Shown: piece after piece, positions 52,612 to 64,000 of the stretch
Layout of the letters: the number at the start of each line of letters is the position of its first letter
Position numbering within the stretch: the stretch's first letter is position 1
Assembly: GCA_907163375.1 (NCBI GenBank)
Contig: CAJQUW010007888.1
Coordinates: forward strand, 1 to 64,000
Reading direction: 5' to 3'
Length of the DNA stretch: 64,000 nt
DNA from: Prostheceraeus crozeri
Taxonomy: Eukaryota; Platyhelminthes; Polycladida; Euryleptidae
Made by a program: the position numbers and the translations under genes
The notes under the pieces: generated by a model
Told to the model about the DNA's origin: nothing
Seen by the model: the letters and a program-made list of their open reading frames with translations, nothing else
Database searches by the model: none

Positions 52612-52959
52612 TGTATTTGGCAAATTTACATAAGATACACAACATTCTTTTTTGATCTGTTTATGGGTGACAAATACAATGGCCCTTTAAGGGCAGGCAT
52701 GGATGGAACGAAAAAGTTACCATACATCATTTCGGCGGAAATATGTATCAATACTTCGTTTAAAAGAAGTAATGCTTGGAACTTCAATCTCCTCATCTGT
52801 TAATTGATTCCAGTGTGAAACAACGTCGTTGGAAAAGAAATGGAAATACACTTTTGTACGGCACAGCTTTGGGTGAATCTTATAATTGTTACCTCGGGTA
52901 CATCTGCTCGGCGAATAAGAAAAAAGTTGTTCGAAAGAGACATTAACCATGTTGTTCAA
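52573..52959 (-). pseudogene. LINE 3' fragment (C-terminal tail)
   Basis: The frame 52959-52717 reads CTRGNNYKIHPKLCRTKVYFHFFSNDVVSHWNQL, the characteristic C-terminal end of CR1/jockey-type ORF2, then about 100 bp of 3' sequence and the microsatellite tail. It is a strongly 5'-truncated copy. The tail resembles that of the LINE at 4.6-6 kb. Confidence 0.75.
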
Positions 52960-54072
52960 TATTGTATAATAATATACATGCGCGAAATAGGAACGCCAAA
53001 GTAGTGGTTCGAGCCATAGAGATCAATTCATCGGTAACTCACGAAATAAAAGAAAATGAATTATCACGGTCAATATAAATTTCATGTGATACCCATGATT
53101 CGATTTCTATGGCTTCAACCGCCTCTTTGGAGCTCCTATTTCGCGAATGTAGATGCAGATATCTATGCGCCCTCATGGAGTTTCCTGTCCAGAGCACTAT
53201 TAGTTAACACTACTATCTATAAGTCCCTGAATCAACCGAGACCATAGAGATCAGACATCTGTGCTATTGTCCTCTCTTGTCTAGAGAGGACAGTAGATGA
53301 CTAAGATGGCACCAGTCTGGACCCGGAGGCGGATCTAGTTCAGAACGTCTCTGTCTTGAATTTGAGACAACTTTTGAAGTAAAGGCCGTATAACCTAAAT
53401 TTTTCACGCAGAATAAGATCCAAATGAGACTTACCACCTGTTTGAATGTGAATGAAATTCGACCGTTAACAAAGCCTGTAGACGACATAAAAAATCATAA
53501 AAAATTGATCTTGTACCCACATACCGAATGAATACCATATTCGAATGAATTTCAGGGTTGCCGTGGGGATTGAATTTTGAGTTCCCACCCCATACCCACA
53601 GAAAAACATGTGGGTATCCACACAGAATCCCCATACCCCCACAGGATATGGCATCTAATTTATATGCTATTTTTCTTCATATAGAATAGCTGATGTCCAA
53701 TATTTCAATCTCAGTAGAATTTAGAACTTAGTGCCATCCAGCAGCCGCTGTTGATGACCTGATTGTAAGACAATGATTTCCACTATGATCTACTTTCTGT
53801 CAACTGATCAACTCATGTGCATGAATTCTATAACACAATCTAACTCAGACGAACGCATTTGTATTGAATTGACTCTTCAATGTCAGCCAGGGGCGACCGC
53901 ACAGTAACAGTCTTAGATAAAGAGTTGTTAGTGACAAGATAATGTCAATGGGTGAATGATACTGTTAGACGTTGATGGCTGCATACGGGAGGCAGTTTTT
54001 TAATTTTTGATTGTCGGAAGACCAACTTCACTCCGTTTTATTGCCAGTAAAAATAAGTAAATGAAATCACAC
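52960..54072. other. No gene seen
   Basis: Contains a short C/A-rich CCCCATACCCAC-type run (about 53585-53645) and no supported coding region. Confidence 0.4.
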
Positions 54073-54109
54073 CACCCAACATTTCGAGCTTCAAGCTCAT
54101 CGACTGGGG
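54073..54109 (-). ncRNA. Weak hammerhead-like motif after PLE4
   Basis: On the minus strand: CCCA, then GTCGATGA, stem GCT-TGA-AGC, TCGAAATGT, TGGG. GATGA and GAAA are placed as in a hammerhead, but U4 is missing and two extra bases follow stem II. It lies about 80 bp downstream of the PLE4 coding fragment, where a pseudo-LTR ribozyme would be. Confidence 0.3.
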
Positions 54110-54186
54110 GCTATTAGGTAAACCTTTAACCTCCGCAGACGAAGTATTGATAGCGAATGCTTCTGTCGAGCGCCTATACTATGCGT

Positions 54187-54380
54187 TCAATTATGACGTA
54201 TGTGGTCTGAGAGAGCACTTTTGTTATCTTTCTTAGTGACACTGGACCGATGTTCGTTATAGCGGACGTGAAAATGACGATTGGTAGATACTATGTACAT
54301 GTGATTACATAACCTACAAGTGAACTTATAAACCACATGTTTACTTTCGCAGTTGAGACTTGGGTTCAAACTGCAAATAC
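54187..54380 (-). pseudogene. PLE4 GIY-YIG fragment
   Basis: The 60-codon frame reads ESKHVVYKFTCRLCNHMYI, then STNRHFHVRYNEH and NKSALSDHI. This is the GIY-YIG domain of a Penelope-like protein with its CxxC (the Gly of YIG reads as Val here). Only the 3' end of the element is present. The family differs from PLE1-3. Confidence 0.7.
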
Positions 54381-55298
54381 TGCACTTACATTTTTCTTTT
54401 TTTTTGCTGATACCATGTTTTAGATGTTTGCCTAGAATGGGAATGATATTGACTGGTAATTCAAATTTTTTAGCTAGACTTTTTTAGGCGCTGTCGTTGA
54501 TTAAATATATGTACAAGTTGCAAGAATCTTCTATATGGGTGATTCTCGAAAAAGTGATAAATGTGCTGTCCCAGAGCAATAACTTTTTAATAAAAGGAAC
54601 TTTCGCAACGAAACTTGGTGGAAATATGGAAATGCATCTTGTTTACTTTCCCAAGAAGTTCTAGGACTGTGCAAAGTCTTAAACACCTTTTATTTTATCC
54701 ACAAGTGCCCAAAATGTCAGTGGTGTTACGTGTCAATTTTCAATTTTGATTTTCTCGATTTGCATGATGGCTATAAATAAGCCGATGATTTTGATGCAAA
54801 CTAGGATGATGCAAGAAGGCCACGATAGAGTATTTGCCCTCAACGGTCATTTTTTCTTACTTAGATATCGAAAATAAACTGGCCCAGTGCTTTGGCGTCA
54901 GTGGTGTAACGCTAAGCGGTTTGCCTTCCCCAATCTTCGACATGCACCTAATTCAATTTGAATGTGATTTTATCAAAATTCATGGCATGTAGAAGCATAA
55001 CCTTTTTTGAAACAATTTGAATTTCATTGTTCAAACTCGTTCTGAGTGCGTTTACGCGGTTGTGTTTAGGTGTGGCCATATTCCTGAAGAGCCACATACA
55101 CTAAAAATATTCTGCTTCCTCAAAGCAACACGTGCTTTGATTGGAAGATATCGCAGAATTTTCCAAGAAAATTCCAAGGGGTATTTTATTAGCAGTGCTC
55201 CTCGTATTCTGATTGGACGATTTTCTATAGTTTTTCAAGAAAACTTCTCAAAGGGTTTTAGGGAGTTAGCTTCACGCCATCGTTTCTGTCGAACGTGA
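54381..55298. other. No gene seen; carries a recurring motif
   Basis: GTCAGTGGTGTTACG (about 54719) and GTCAGTGGTGTAACG (about 54899) occur here and again, in either orientation, at 56.27, 56.62, 61.27 and 62.94 kb. No coding function seen. Confidence 0.4.
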
Positions 55299-55538
55299 TG
55301 CCGCTGAGCAATGCAGAGCATCAGAAAAGATACAGACGAAAGCGTGATGACGACCCGGCAAGAAGAGCTGCCTATCTTGAAAGCAAAAAGAAGAAGTATG
55401 AAGCAGACTTACGGTCGGGAAAGAGAATACGTGCTGCAACGTGCGAACAGGAAAGCTCGTAGAGAATGGAGATTCTATCAAAGACTCAGACCTACAACCT
55501 ACTTAAATCAAACATTAGCGGAAGTAAATGAAATTTGA
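55299..55538 (+). pseudogene. Short basic protein fragment, transposon-associated type
   Basis: From ATG 55299: MPLSNAEHQKRYRRKRDDD, then RRAAYLESKKKKYEADLRSG. After a frameshift near 55420 it reads RANRKARREWRFYQRLR. The pattern of a basic start, YLE..KKKYE, a GK-type loop and R.WR.YQ resembles a short basic N-terminal domain that recurs in multicopy proteins of fish and invertebrates. The function is unknown. It is broken here. Confidence 0.35.
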
Positions 55539-56480
55539 ATCGATTGCCATCACAAGCAACAAAATATTAGTTTGACGATTTTTCTGGGATAATTTTCACA
55601 CATGTAGTATATAACATAAAGGATTTAGGCCTACTGCAGTCTTATTTTTTAACCTCATTTGATTAAGAAATGCAAATTTGAAATTTAGTCTTTTGGGCCC
55701 TCAACTTAACTGATCATCTCTCTACGAGTTAAGTAGGTAGCACTAAAAAGGACTATCAAGAATTATAACAAGAAACAGAATCGTTTAAATGTTTTTAGAA
55801 CCGTATTTGTGGTGCATGAACTTTGATTATAAGATAATTTTGATGAGGCTACATGTCTATTTATCATGTGACAAGTGATCTGATACACTTGAATCTTCAT
55901 TGTGTAATTAGCCTCTACCTAGAAAGACCTAGAATCTTGAATGAAAATGAACCTAAAGATGATGCCAGAAAAGGAAATTGCACTCTTATCATTCACCCTT
56001 GCAGCATGTGGGTCGTCGTGGGTCAGGGTACCCTGTGGGTCAGGTGGGTCGTGGGTCATGTTTTCGTGAAAAGTCGATGGGTCGTGGGTCACATATGCCG
56101 TGGGTCAGGTGGGTCATGGGTCAAATTTCGTTGACCCACTTCCAACTCTGAATTGGGCCTTTCAGATATTATCTTAACACTAGAATACCAAAACATTATG
56201 CAAGCAGGCATTACTTTTACATAAGTACCTATGACGTCTTTAGTGGAACAATGTATCTTTGGTGTAACGCTCATGTCAGTGGTGTCAGTGATGTCAAAAT
56301 TGAATTACCTGCAAAATTCTGAGCATTTAGTTTGATGACGATTATTACTACTTGAAAGGTGCAATCGCATGGTATAATATGAGATGCAATTGACTACATC
56401 TCATCCTGTTTTGAAAGCCGCACATTGAATGTTCCGATCGAAAAAATGTACTTTTAGGTTAGAAGCACGAGACCTCATTG
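55539..56480. other. No gene seen; GTGGGTC minisatellite
   Basis: A run of GTGGGTC/GTGGGTCGT/GTGGGTCAG units lies at about 56007-56120. Otherwise featureless. Confidence 0.6.
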
Positions 56481-56881
56481 ATTAGCCTATTGACATAAAT
56501 AGTTGAAGAGTTGTCCTGAATAGGACTGAATCGAAGCATTAGGACCTAAACTTTATATAATTGTCGGTTGCATCAATAATGGAAACGTTTAGATACGTAT
56601 CAACACCTTCTATGCATTCCGTTACACCACTGACATTTTGGGAAGTCGCTAGACCAAAAATCAATATCAACTTCGAAAGAAGAAGAATTCAGCGCTGCTG
56701 ATACTTGTTTAGTTAATTTCAGGGGATGTAGTGTTGATACACATCAACTTAAATTGATTTTGTGAATGTGACTTTTTCATTTTTTTCTACTTCTGAAAAT
56801 TGCCACTTTCTGTAGAATGACTCATATTTTTTTGTTAATTTTTATTTCTATTGGGCGTTTTAGCTTAGTATGTTCTACGTC
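56481..56881 (+). repeat. Direct repeat R, left copy
   Basis: About 400 bp, starting ATTAGCCTATTGACATAAAT, about 98% identical to 61126-61530 over the first 380 bp. It ends exactly where the TIR element begins. It contains CGTTACACCACTGACATTTT. Confidence 0.92.
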
Positions 56882-56949
56882 CCAAGCAACACAAAACGTG
56901 TAGGGAACGTGGCCGCCACGTTGCGAACGTGTCCGAACGTGGCCGGGTA

Positions 56950-57126
56950 TTCATCACGTGTTGACCACGTGTGTGACACGTTGTCAAAACACGCAATATT
57001 TTGGTGAATTCGTGACGTGATGGCCACGTGTTGGACACGTTGTCAAAACACGCAATTTTTGGTGAATTCGTGACGTGATGGCCACGTGGCTGACACGTAG
57101 TCAAAACACACAATTTTTGATGAATT
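56950..57126 (+). repeat. 59-bp subterminal tandem repeat
   Basis: Three copies of a unit with CACGTG, GACACGTTGTCAAAACACG and CAATTTTTG. Copies of the core word recur inverted at the other end of the element. Confidence 0.85.
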
Positions 57127-58605
57127 CGCAACACGTCTCGCACGTATGCACTTGCTTTAACACAATTTCTTAAGAAAGTACCCAGTAAACATAGAATGAC
57201 GACATTGTGTCGTTCTATATTGATATGACCATATGTGTCTGAGACGTCTATGACCAGAGCGGATATAAGTGACCTCCCATCAAAGACGTCAGAATAACCG
57301 CCCATGTACGACCGAGCACACGATCAACGAGCCACAACTGCGATGAATTAAGAAATTATGACGTTCACGCTATGATGAATCATTTTCACTTTAATTGCAC
57401 TAAAATTTAAAACTAACTTTTTCATTTCCAATCTCTTTTATCTCGCTCTCTCCATCACTTTATCTCCTCGCTTCCCTTGAAACTTTTTCTCTGTCATAAT
57501 TTCTCTTCTTTTTCCTCCTCTTCTCTTTTTCCTCTCTTTTCTTCTCTCTCAGCATTTCTCTTCTTTTCTTTCTCTCTCTCTTGATTTCTCCTCATTTTCT
57601 TCTTTCTCTTCTCTGGCTCCTAATTTCTCACCTTTATCCTCTTCTTATTCTTCTCTTTCCTCAACATTCCTTTTTCTGTACTTCTATTTCTTATTCCTTG
57701 ATTAATTCTCATCTTTGTCTTAGTCCTTCATTTCTTTTCTCGCCCCACGTCTATGAATCTAGCTTTGGTTCATCTCTCAAGCATGTTTTGTTCTTGAATT
57801 GATGTTTATATTCGAAAATAAGATAAAGTAAAAATTCATCATTGATTTCTACCCATGCATTTCTTATATTAATAGGATTCATGCTTGGTATCGAAAGAAT
57901 CACAATTTTGCGACTGCATTTGGAATAGATTATAATTGCAACATTTTAATATTGTCATACAGTAAGTCTTTTTGCGGCTGCGCTTATTCGATGCATGGAC
58001 TGAGTCTGTCTTTCGATGATTTACGCAGCTTTGAGATAAAGCGGTCATAGTGTACCCATCGCATTTCATTTCCGAATAGAGGAGAACTGCGCACAGATTA
58101 TTTCCCCACTCCCGCCTGAGCGACTGACCTTCAATCGACGCGTCACCATCGATAATCACATGACAGCGAGAGAGGAAGCGTGCAAACGGTCTTCATTTCA
58201 TTTCTGGCTACTCTGCGCATTGAACGTGATTCATTTGTCTAGCATTACGATTTTAGTGAAACGTCTACGACTTAGACCAAATTTTCTTAAACAACACCTT
58301 GATCACCATCTCTTCTGTGGACATTTAGAGAAACTCAAATTCCGCGAACCAAATTCGACCTCCACAATCAATTTACAGGTCACATATTTTGTCTTTTCAA
58401 GTTGCCGACTAGATAAGCTTTCACCATTGTCATTTTACAAAATATATTGTGATTTGGTTTACTTCATATTTAGTGACTTGAATCTATTTCCTACATTCGT
58501 CGCTGAAAATCAGGGCTTTGAATGTCATCTCGTGATAGTTTGATGCATTCTGACCACAAATTGTGTTTGGATTAATATTACCAATTGCCAGAGCTTACAG
58601 GTGAG
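57127..58605. other. Element interior: pyrimidine tract, no gene
   Basis: 57420-57745 is a long C/T-rich tract (TTCTCTC/CTTTTC words). A GACGACATTGTGTCGTTC palindrome lies near 57197. Open frames are low-complexity by-products. Confidence 0.5.
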
Positions 58606-59630
58606 TAGTGATGCAAATGGAAAATTTTCCACTGGAAAATTTTGAAATTTTTTTTTCGGTAATTGACGTTTTTTCCTTTGTTTTGGAGACTTATTTTAGT
58701 CGTTTGAAAAGACTATGTAATATTCAAAGACCGAAAACTTCTCTATCATCCCTGTATGTCAACTTTTGTAACCAACTGCACCTTTTCCATGTATATTTCA
58801 GATCTTTCCAAATGAATTTCAGACATTAGATGGATGTCAGATTTCTCTAGCTGAATTTCAGATATCTGTTAGAAGCACAGATGAAAAGATCTTAAATTCA
58901 ATTGGAGATTCGACATGTGGATCATATCTGAAATTCATTTGGGAAGATCTGAAATCGAATTGGAACTATCTGAACTAGAAATGGAAGATGTGTATCCTCA
59001 GCGAAGATGTCGGACAATAGGCCAGAAGTTAAAGGCTATCTTAGATATTCTTTTACTCATCACAGATATCTTTGGTGACCAAATATCTAACGAGTTTACA
59101 GTCTTTATGTTTTCCAAAATGGTCGCTCTTGAATGCTGCGTGGACTGTGTGCTTATACTTCACCTGTTCATCAACACGTGAAGAATTTATTTCACTGATC
59201 CACGCTGCAGAATAAAGCTTCACTTTCAAGCTAATGAGTAAACTCCAAAATGAAGTACATTGTTTTTGCTCCAGATCTTTCACACTGCATGAAATTGTAC
59301 CCCTATTGTAAAGCAAGATACACGTTATCCAAAACGGTGACTGTTTGATAATTAAAAATGCTAACAAAATTGCACAAATAGCCACTGTGTCAAAGGAATG
59401 TTCAAAAATCCGCGGACGGAACTAGCATTGCTACGATCGCTTTAATCGAAATAATGATGAAATCAAGAGTTTTAGACCCAATTTATTGGTACGTAGCTGC
59501 CTCGGCAGTGGAAGCGCTCAAATTATAAGGCAGCTATCAAAAAAATCAAAACTTTCAAAATTTTCCAAATTTTCCATAATTTTCCACGGAAAATTTTGAT
59601 TCAAAATTTTCCGGAAAATTTTCATCACCA
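58606..59630. mobile_element. Non-autonomous hAT-type element, 1025 bp
   Basis: It starts TAGTGATG and ends CATCACCA, flanked by the exact 8-bp duplication CAGGTGAG (58598-58605 and 59631-59638). Both ends carry GGAAAATTTTCC palindromes. A second internal inverted pair (58796-58825 and 58925-58953, AGATCTTTCC/GGAAGATCT) is present. No transposase. Confidence 0.85.
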
Positions 59631-61004
59631 CAGGTGAGATGTCTGTACTCCTTTCATTGCCTAAGTTTAAATGAATTAATGCTGTATTAGTTCACAAAAT
59701 TACATGATTTAAATTTTGAAGCTTCATGAAATCACAAAAAATAAAAGAAAAATGATCTTTGTTGTCAATAAAACGATAGCGTCATGTGATATCAATTAAT
59801 TTGTTGCAAATTTCTTCACTCTTGAATTCTATCCGAGTCAGATTGCTTCCTCACGCCTAAGATAATTTATCATAATTAGAGGCTTGCATACTCCGAATGT
59901 TTTGTAATCCTGGAATATGACATCGATCGCCAGTCGCAGGTATAATTTAATTATTATTGCTGAGACTACTGTTATAAATTCGTACGTGTACACAATTCTT
60001 GATGTTTATGGACTAGTGCATGCAATATGTTATGATTATGTGTGCATCCATTTGTCGAAAATCTATTTTTTATTTCCTCCAAAGTGCCACATGAGTGTAG
60101 TTTGAACCAGTTGGCAGTATGTGGATTAATTGTGCCATGTAGGTCATCATGCAAATTGAGTGCAAATCCATGTATCTATGAATTGCCCATCATCTGTTTA
60201 AAACTCTGTTTCATTATCAAAGACGAAGACTTTCAGAAATTGTCTGAATAACATGTAAATGTTTTAATGATGTGATATTAGACATTGTTTTTTTACAATA
60301 AGCTTAATACTATTAAGGTTAACGAATTGTGCCAATCGAAAGATGATTTGCAAACTTATGTTTTTTGCATACAAAACAATATCTTTAATGTGTATTTCAG
60401 AAATGAATCGCTGCACGGAATCGCTGTCCTACAACAATCAATACTGAAAATATGAATGGATTTAACCAAATCAATTCATCGAGTCCGTCCATACGGCAAG
60501 GGAGAATCTTTTGATCACTGTGTAGGCCTGGATTTGTTTCTGAGAGGTGAGTGATTTCTTGCACATTTTTGTCACTGTCTCCGAATGTTATGGTTTTGCA
60601 GTGATGCTATAGTGAGCTGCAAATCCTTGGAACATTTCGTGGCAGTATGACGTTGAACAACAATGTTTTTTCTAAATTTTATGTAAATGTTAAATGCTTG
60701 CAGGGCTAATAAATAGTGAACGCGAATAAAACTGTAATTGTAAACTGTAATTAGTAGTTTTATATTACGAATTGGAAGTGATGAGGCTGATGAAAAGTGC
60801 GGAATTCATTTTTGATTTAGGACAAATGTTTAACAAGTAGGCTACTAATGTGATAACTTTGACAGAAATGAGAGGCAGTAGTACATTGAATGATTTCATA
60901 ATTGATCTAGAATGGGGTAGAAATAGGAGACAATAATAAAATGTAAGCCAGTAGGGGGCTAGTGCTAAATTTGACGAAAGTGATTTTTTGAATGTGATAA
61001 CTAA
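59631..61004. other. Element interior, no gene seen
   Basis: AT-rich, with short frames only. Nothing supported. Confidence 0.45.
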
Positions 61005-61125
61005 ACGTGGCATACACTTTCCCACCACGTGCTAGGAACGTGCTCTGACGCGACACTTTCGACGTGTCGGACACGTTCATGAGACACGTGCTGTGCACGT
61101 GTAGAACACTTTTATGGTTGCTTGG

Positions 61126-61530
61126 ATTAGCCTATTGACATAAATAGTTGAAGAGTTGTCCTGAATAGGACTGAATCGAAGCATTAGGACCTAAACTTTA
61201 TATAATTGTCGGTTGCATCAATAATGGAAACGTTTAGATACGTATCAACACCTTCTATGCATTCCGTTACACCACTGACATTTTGAGAAGTCGCTAGACC
61301 AAAAATCAATATCAACTTCGAAAGAAGAAGAATTCAGCGCTGCTGATACTTGTTTAGTTAATTTCAGGGGATGTAGTGTTGATACACATCAACTTGAATT
61401 GATTTTGCGAATGTGACTTTTTCATTTTTTTTTACTTCTGAAAATTGCCACTTTCTGTAGAATGACTCATATTTTTTTGTTAATTTATATTTGTATTGGG
61501 CATTTTAGCATTTCAGCATATTCTACATGC
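61126..61530 (+). repeat. Direct repeat R, right copy
   Basis: See the left copy at 56481. Differences are about eight scattered bases. It starts directly after the right end of the TIR element. Confidence 0.92.
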
Positions 61531-63499
61531 TGAGATCGGAATTCTTCGCTTGAGCATCTGTCCCTCACATATCTGAAATTATTCTGGATGAAATTAGATT
61601 TCAGTGAGTGAGGCACCCAGCTATGTTTGTCAAGCATTACGCCAGAGTGAGTGAGTTTTTTTGTATAACTCGTAGTCTGAACATAGGACCGCGACTAAAT
61701 ATCTCTTAGACTTGAACCAGAACATCGATCTCAGTTTCATTGCTGATGCAATTGCTAGCTGTTCTGGTTCAGATACTGTACACTACGCTGGACAGAAGTA
61801 CTGCTAAAACAGAAATTGTCATGATTAAAAGGAAACAGTGGTCTAAACTCACTACAGTACTTTCCATCACTGGTTACTTCATTTGTCAGATTTTTCCATT
61901 TTTGGAAAATGTTTTGGATGCTGTTAGAGATTTGTTAACCTAGCGGTGTTTCAGTGTGGTCTCACCAGGCCGTCAGACAACGGGTTTTAATTGACATTAT
62001 TTGTACTTGGCCAAAAGTAACGGACCAGGACAAATGGCTCCATGTAGTGAACTTGCCCAGGTCTCATAAGAATATGTAGTGTCAGCCGGATCACTCAGGA
62101 TGTAATTTTCCTCACAAGCAACTATTGCAGCACTGTTATCCTTCGTAATTGCATGGAACATGGTCATCACTCACTGGAGAAGTTTCAAACTGAAAGTGTT
62201 CATAAGTTTCTTGAAAAGTTTCTTGCAAGCAAATTGAGATGCTTTGAGATACTACCTTTCGACAAACGAGTAAAAAGAAGTTGCTATGTTTTGACTTTTA
62301 CGATCTTTGATCACGTTTTGGGTACCGATCTTAACCTAATCAGAACACGCCGATGCGTTGCTAGAGTAAGGACCGTTGTTGGTAAAGGCAGACGTTGGAT
62401 TATTCGCCATAGACGAGTAGTGCACATAGATGGGAAAAGTAGATAAGAAAAAAAGATTAATAGAATAAATGATAGGATCACAATGTTGATTATGATTAAG
62501 TTGATGATGATTAAGTTTTCGGATGACCTGTCTGTCGTTTAGCGGGATGTCTTAGATGCAACAAAAGTTTTCGTTGCATCACTGTCTTTTCCAGTGACGA
62601 CTTTTAGGAAATGGTTTTAGGTCTGTGAAATTGAAACGAAATACAATCATAAGGAAGGCTATATTTTTTAGTAAGGGTAGATGTTTGTTTTATCAATTTT
62701 GTGCTAAAAATAGAAGCTATTCTTTCGTCTGTTGCACCACAGATTTGGAATAAGCGCATGCTAGGAAGTAGGTATACTGAGATGGGTGATATGCGGTATA
62801 GAAGATAAACGAATTTGAGCTTAAATGGATGATCATGGCTTTACCCTCCCGAATTCAAAGAAAATCATAGGCCTATATGGCACCAAATTTTGACATAAGG
62901 TGTCAAATTAGAAGATGATGGAATGGGAACGCATCGCGCTACACCAGTGACACAAAATCTTAGGGCAAGACGAATTCATGCATCACTACAACCGCAAATG
63001 AGCGTTTAGTGGAAAAGTTTTCGCATATCATATATATGTCACTCTGCTTTACTCACAAACCACCGAGGCATTCTTATACATCGGATTAGTTGAGAATTTT
63101 GATATGCTTCTACGAGAAACACCACATGAGGACAGATTGCACCACCGACGTTTGCTGCAAATTTCGCTGAACACATTGTAGTACACATTGAAAAGCGCTT
63201 AGATATTTCAGCGCGCCTAAAGCATTGTTCATAACGGACATCCTGTTCCTTGTGCTTTATTTAAATGAAGATAAAAATCAAGAACAGTGGAATGTTCTTC
63301 ACAGTTTGCTCCAACAATATCGTGAGAACAACTTTCTTCCTCAACTTGTAACACTCGACGAGCTCTGGCTCTAGGGAGAATGAAGGGACATTCAACAACA
63401 GGACATGGAGAGTCGGGAGATGCCCCCACAGACTCTACCATCTACGAGCAATTGCAGTCGAAAACATCTGGCTGCAATCATTGGGACCGGAGGGGTGTC
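61531..63499. other. No gene seen
   Basis: A 97-codon frame at 62153-62446 ends in an Arg-rich stretch but shows no family features. The motif CTACACCAGTGACAC near 62941 is a diverged copy of the recurring GTCAGTGGTGTAACG word. Confidence 0.4.
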
Positions 63500-64000
63500 A
63501 TCTTGATGGAAGTGTTTCGAGGAACCAGAATATGACAGCAGGAAGGTACTGTATATTCACCTCGAACGTCTTGTCCATGCAATAAAGAAGAAGAGGCATC
63601 GCTTAATAAGGAATGGTTTTTATACTATTCATTTCTTTCAAGATAATGCGCACCCATACACAGCTGCTATAACTAAAAAAAACTGAAGAGCATTGAATTT
63701 CGTGTTCTGGATCATCCCTCATATTCCCTCGATCTTGCTGCGTCAGACTTTTACATTTTTTCTATATTGAAGCGATATTTAAGTGGAAAACATTTCACAG
63801 TGAGGTTGGAGTTTCGAGTGCTCAGCACTCTTTCTTTGATGAAAATAATGATGATTATTCTGTAAGGGGATAAGCTTTGAAATCGTTCGTTGACAGAAGT
63901 GAATTGACAATGTTGGAAACTATACTGAATATTTGTTTGACTTGTTTTCAAAAGATAAAGTCGATAATATTTTGAAATCTAACACGCAGAAACTTAGGTT
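63500..64000 (+). pseudogene. Mariner transposase remnant
   Basis: Decayed plus-strand frames carry the C-terminal mariner signature: FFQDNAHPYTA (catalytic Asp region) at about 63638, then, after a frameshift, IEFRVLDHPSYSLDLAASDF and ILKRYLSGKHF at about 63690-63795. The HPPYSPDLAPSDY-type block is diagnostic of mariner/Tc1-mariner transposases. Several stops and shifts make it a dead relic. It may extend past the window end. Confidence 0.85.

Larger units (their letters stand above)
56882..61125. mobile_element. Unclassified 4.24-kb TIR element between the R repeats
   Basis: The ends are CCAAGCAAC and GTTGCTTGG. Both ends are packed with ACGTG/CACGTG words: left 56897-57150, right 61005-61110. 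No transposase frame is found. A hAT-type element (58606-59630) lies inside. No target duplication shows because R sequence abuts both ends. The superfamily is not assignable from these termini. Confidence 0.6.

Noticed and set aside
61140-61530. R repeats as LTRs of a retrotransposon
   Set aside because: No TG...CA ends, no primer site or purine tract, and no pol sequence between the copies.
63229-63441. 70-codon minus-strand frame
   Set aside because: No motif and no conserved context; likely chance.
1-64000. CRISPR arrays, operons, ribosome-binding sites, rRNA
   Set aside because: Spliced genes, animal-type retroelements and telomere-type repeats indicate a eukaryotic genome; no array with regular spacers or rRNA was seen.

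Overview
This is a repeat-dense stretch of an animal nuclear genome, AT-rich and without one convincing host gene. It is almost entirely nested transposable elements. The families present (Penelope-like retroelements with GIY-YIG ends, PIF/Harbinger, Maverick/Polinton, Ty3/gypsy, CR1/L2-type LINEs, hAT, mariner), a (CCCTAA)n telomere-type array and frequent TAGGCCTA and TACATGTA words suggest a marine invertebrate, perhaps an invertebrate deuterostome. The taxon is an inference only.

Layout. 1-8.5 kb: decayed LINE pieces on both strands and a possible hAT relic. 8.7-17 kb: a Penelope-like element (PLE1, minus strand) whose GIY-YIG domain is split by a complete 3.98-kb Harbinger element. An inverted copy of the PLE1 3' end at 16.5-17.05 kb preserves the empty Harbinger insertion site. 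17.1-19.5 kb: two more PLE families, one split by a 744-bp near-perfect palindrome. 20.5-41.35 kb: a Maverick/Polinton of about 20.85 kb with ~390-bp terminal inverted repeats. 41.4-43.3 kb: an inverted repeat and a small TA-flanked MITE. 43.86-50.83 kb: a Ty3/gypsy element with both LTRs, carrying a 1.8-kb inverted-repeat element in its leader. 52.5-64 kb: a LINE tail, a PLE piece, a 4.24-kb unclassified TIR element lying exactly between two ~400-bp direct repeats and containing a hAT-type element, then a mariner relic.

The Polinton is the most interesting part. Its left half (plus strand) has two small genes, a seven-coding-exon gene, a zinc-finger protein-primed DNA polymerase broken by one frameshift, a possible PC4-like protein and a decayed gene that aligns well with the TATA-binding protein fold. 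Its right half (minus strand) is a virion-type block: adenain-like protease, double-jelly-roll capsid protein, basic protein, large structural candidate, chromodomain integrase (frameshifted), packaging ATPase, several unknowns, and a RING protein with a possible UBA domain. Five or more of its genes have a TATATAAG-type TATA box close to the start, which fits an element carrying its own TBP-like factor. Its non-coding left region holds a strong hairpin, 22 telomere-type repeats and two perfect E2F-type sites. Downstream of the polymerase lie three tandem hairpins with compensating stems and a constant TTCCGA loop.

Separately, two PLE families carry a hammerhead-like three-way junction in their terminal repeats. 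All stems show covariation, and the core has a U3-A8 pair in place of the usual C3-G8.
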